Source of the DNA: Treponema sp.
Lineage (GTDB): Bacteria > Spirochaetota > Spirochaetia > Treponematales > Breznakiellaceae
DNA: 5,233 nt
Reading direction: 5' to 3'
Assembly (NCBI GenBank): GCA_031281855.1
Contig: JAITEW010000251.1
Coordinates: 1-5,233 of the forward strand
The notes under the pieces are model-generated. The model made no database searches and was not told the origin of the DNA. It saw only the letters and a program-made list of their open reading frames with translations. Below are positions 5,165 through 5,233 of the stretch, in pieces (the stretch's first letter is position 1; each line of letters opens with the position of its first letter). The position numbers were made by a program, and so were the translations under genes.

Positions 5165-5233
5165 TCAAGGCTTCGCCGTCATTGGCAGCGTTCCTGTCCG
5201 CGGTGATTAGATCCCCTTCTTTAATTTTCCCGG
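5139..5233 (-). CDS. clpB: C-terminal end of a ClpB-like chaperone (gene continues beyond the right edge)
   Basis: An open minus-strand frame enters from the right edge and ends with TGA at 5141-5139, giving 30 complete residues: GKIKEGDLITADRNAAND followed by GEALSFKKTARA. The pattern G-K-I-x-x-G-D-x-I-x-x-D ... L-x-F resembles the very end of the D2 small domain of ClpB (Hsp100) disaggregases, which typically finish with a GxIxxGDxVxVD...LxF strand pair. With only 30 residues the family is a guess; other AAA+ Clp proteins could end the same way. The other two minus-strand frames are closed here, which supports this one as coding. It is upstream of ptsN on the same strand. Confidence 0.5.
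   Translation of the reverse strand, partial: GKIKEGDLITADRNAANDGEALSFKKTARA

Overview
The window looks like a piece of a bacterial chromosome, most likely from a free-living or gut-associated spirochaete of the Treponema type. This is an inference from style rather than a database match. The supports are the mix of small exported and outer-membrane proteins, a HEAT-repeat periplasmic protein with a clean Sec signal, a lone PtsN-type EIIA protein, and moderately GC-rich coding DNA with AT-rich promoters. No mobile element, CRISPR array, rRNA or tRNA gene is visible.

Layout: (1) The left edge holds the C-terminal part of a plus-strand protein whose alternating hydrophobic strands suggest an outer-membrane beta-barrel; it ends at 476. 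(2) A non-coding gap of about 200 bases (477-683) contains a long hairpin, two pairs of helically phased short direct repeats and a good sigma70-type promoter. (3) A plus-strand gene (684-1469) encodes an exported, possibly lipid-anchored, SLT/lysozyme-fold lytic transglycosylase. (4) A minus-strand gene (1432-3327) converges on it with a 38-base overlap of coding ends. It encodes a 631-residue glycoside hydrolase that closely matches what I know of family GH5 subfamily 12, the fungal steryl-beta-glucosidase/glucocerebrosidase (EGCrP) type. (5) A 57-base AT-rich divergent region separates it from a plus-strand gene (3385-4581) for a secreted HEAT-like repeat protein. (6) A minus-strand ptsN-like gene (4634-5080) follows, convergent with the HEAT gene. 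Upstream of it is the 3' tail of another minus-strand gene (5139 to the right edge) that resembles the C-terminus of ClpB.

How the genes relate: there is no obvious single operon or pathway. The transglycosylase and the HEAT protein are envelope functions. The GH5 enzyme has no signal peptide and so probably works in the cytoplasm on beta-glucosides of lipids or sterols taken up from plant, fungal or protist material. PtsN is a regulatory phosphocarrier.

The most noteworthy points are the eukaryote-like GH5_12 enzyme in an apparent bacterium, and two genes (ptsN and possibly the HEAT gene) whose promoters sit so close to the start codon that their mRNAs may be leaderless. I did not find a clearly undescribed multi-gene system here.
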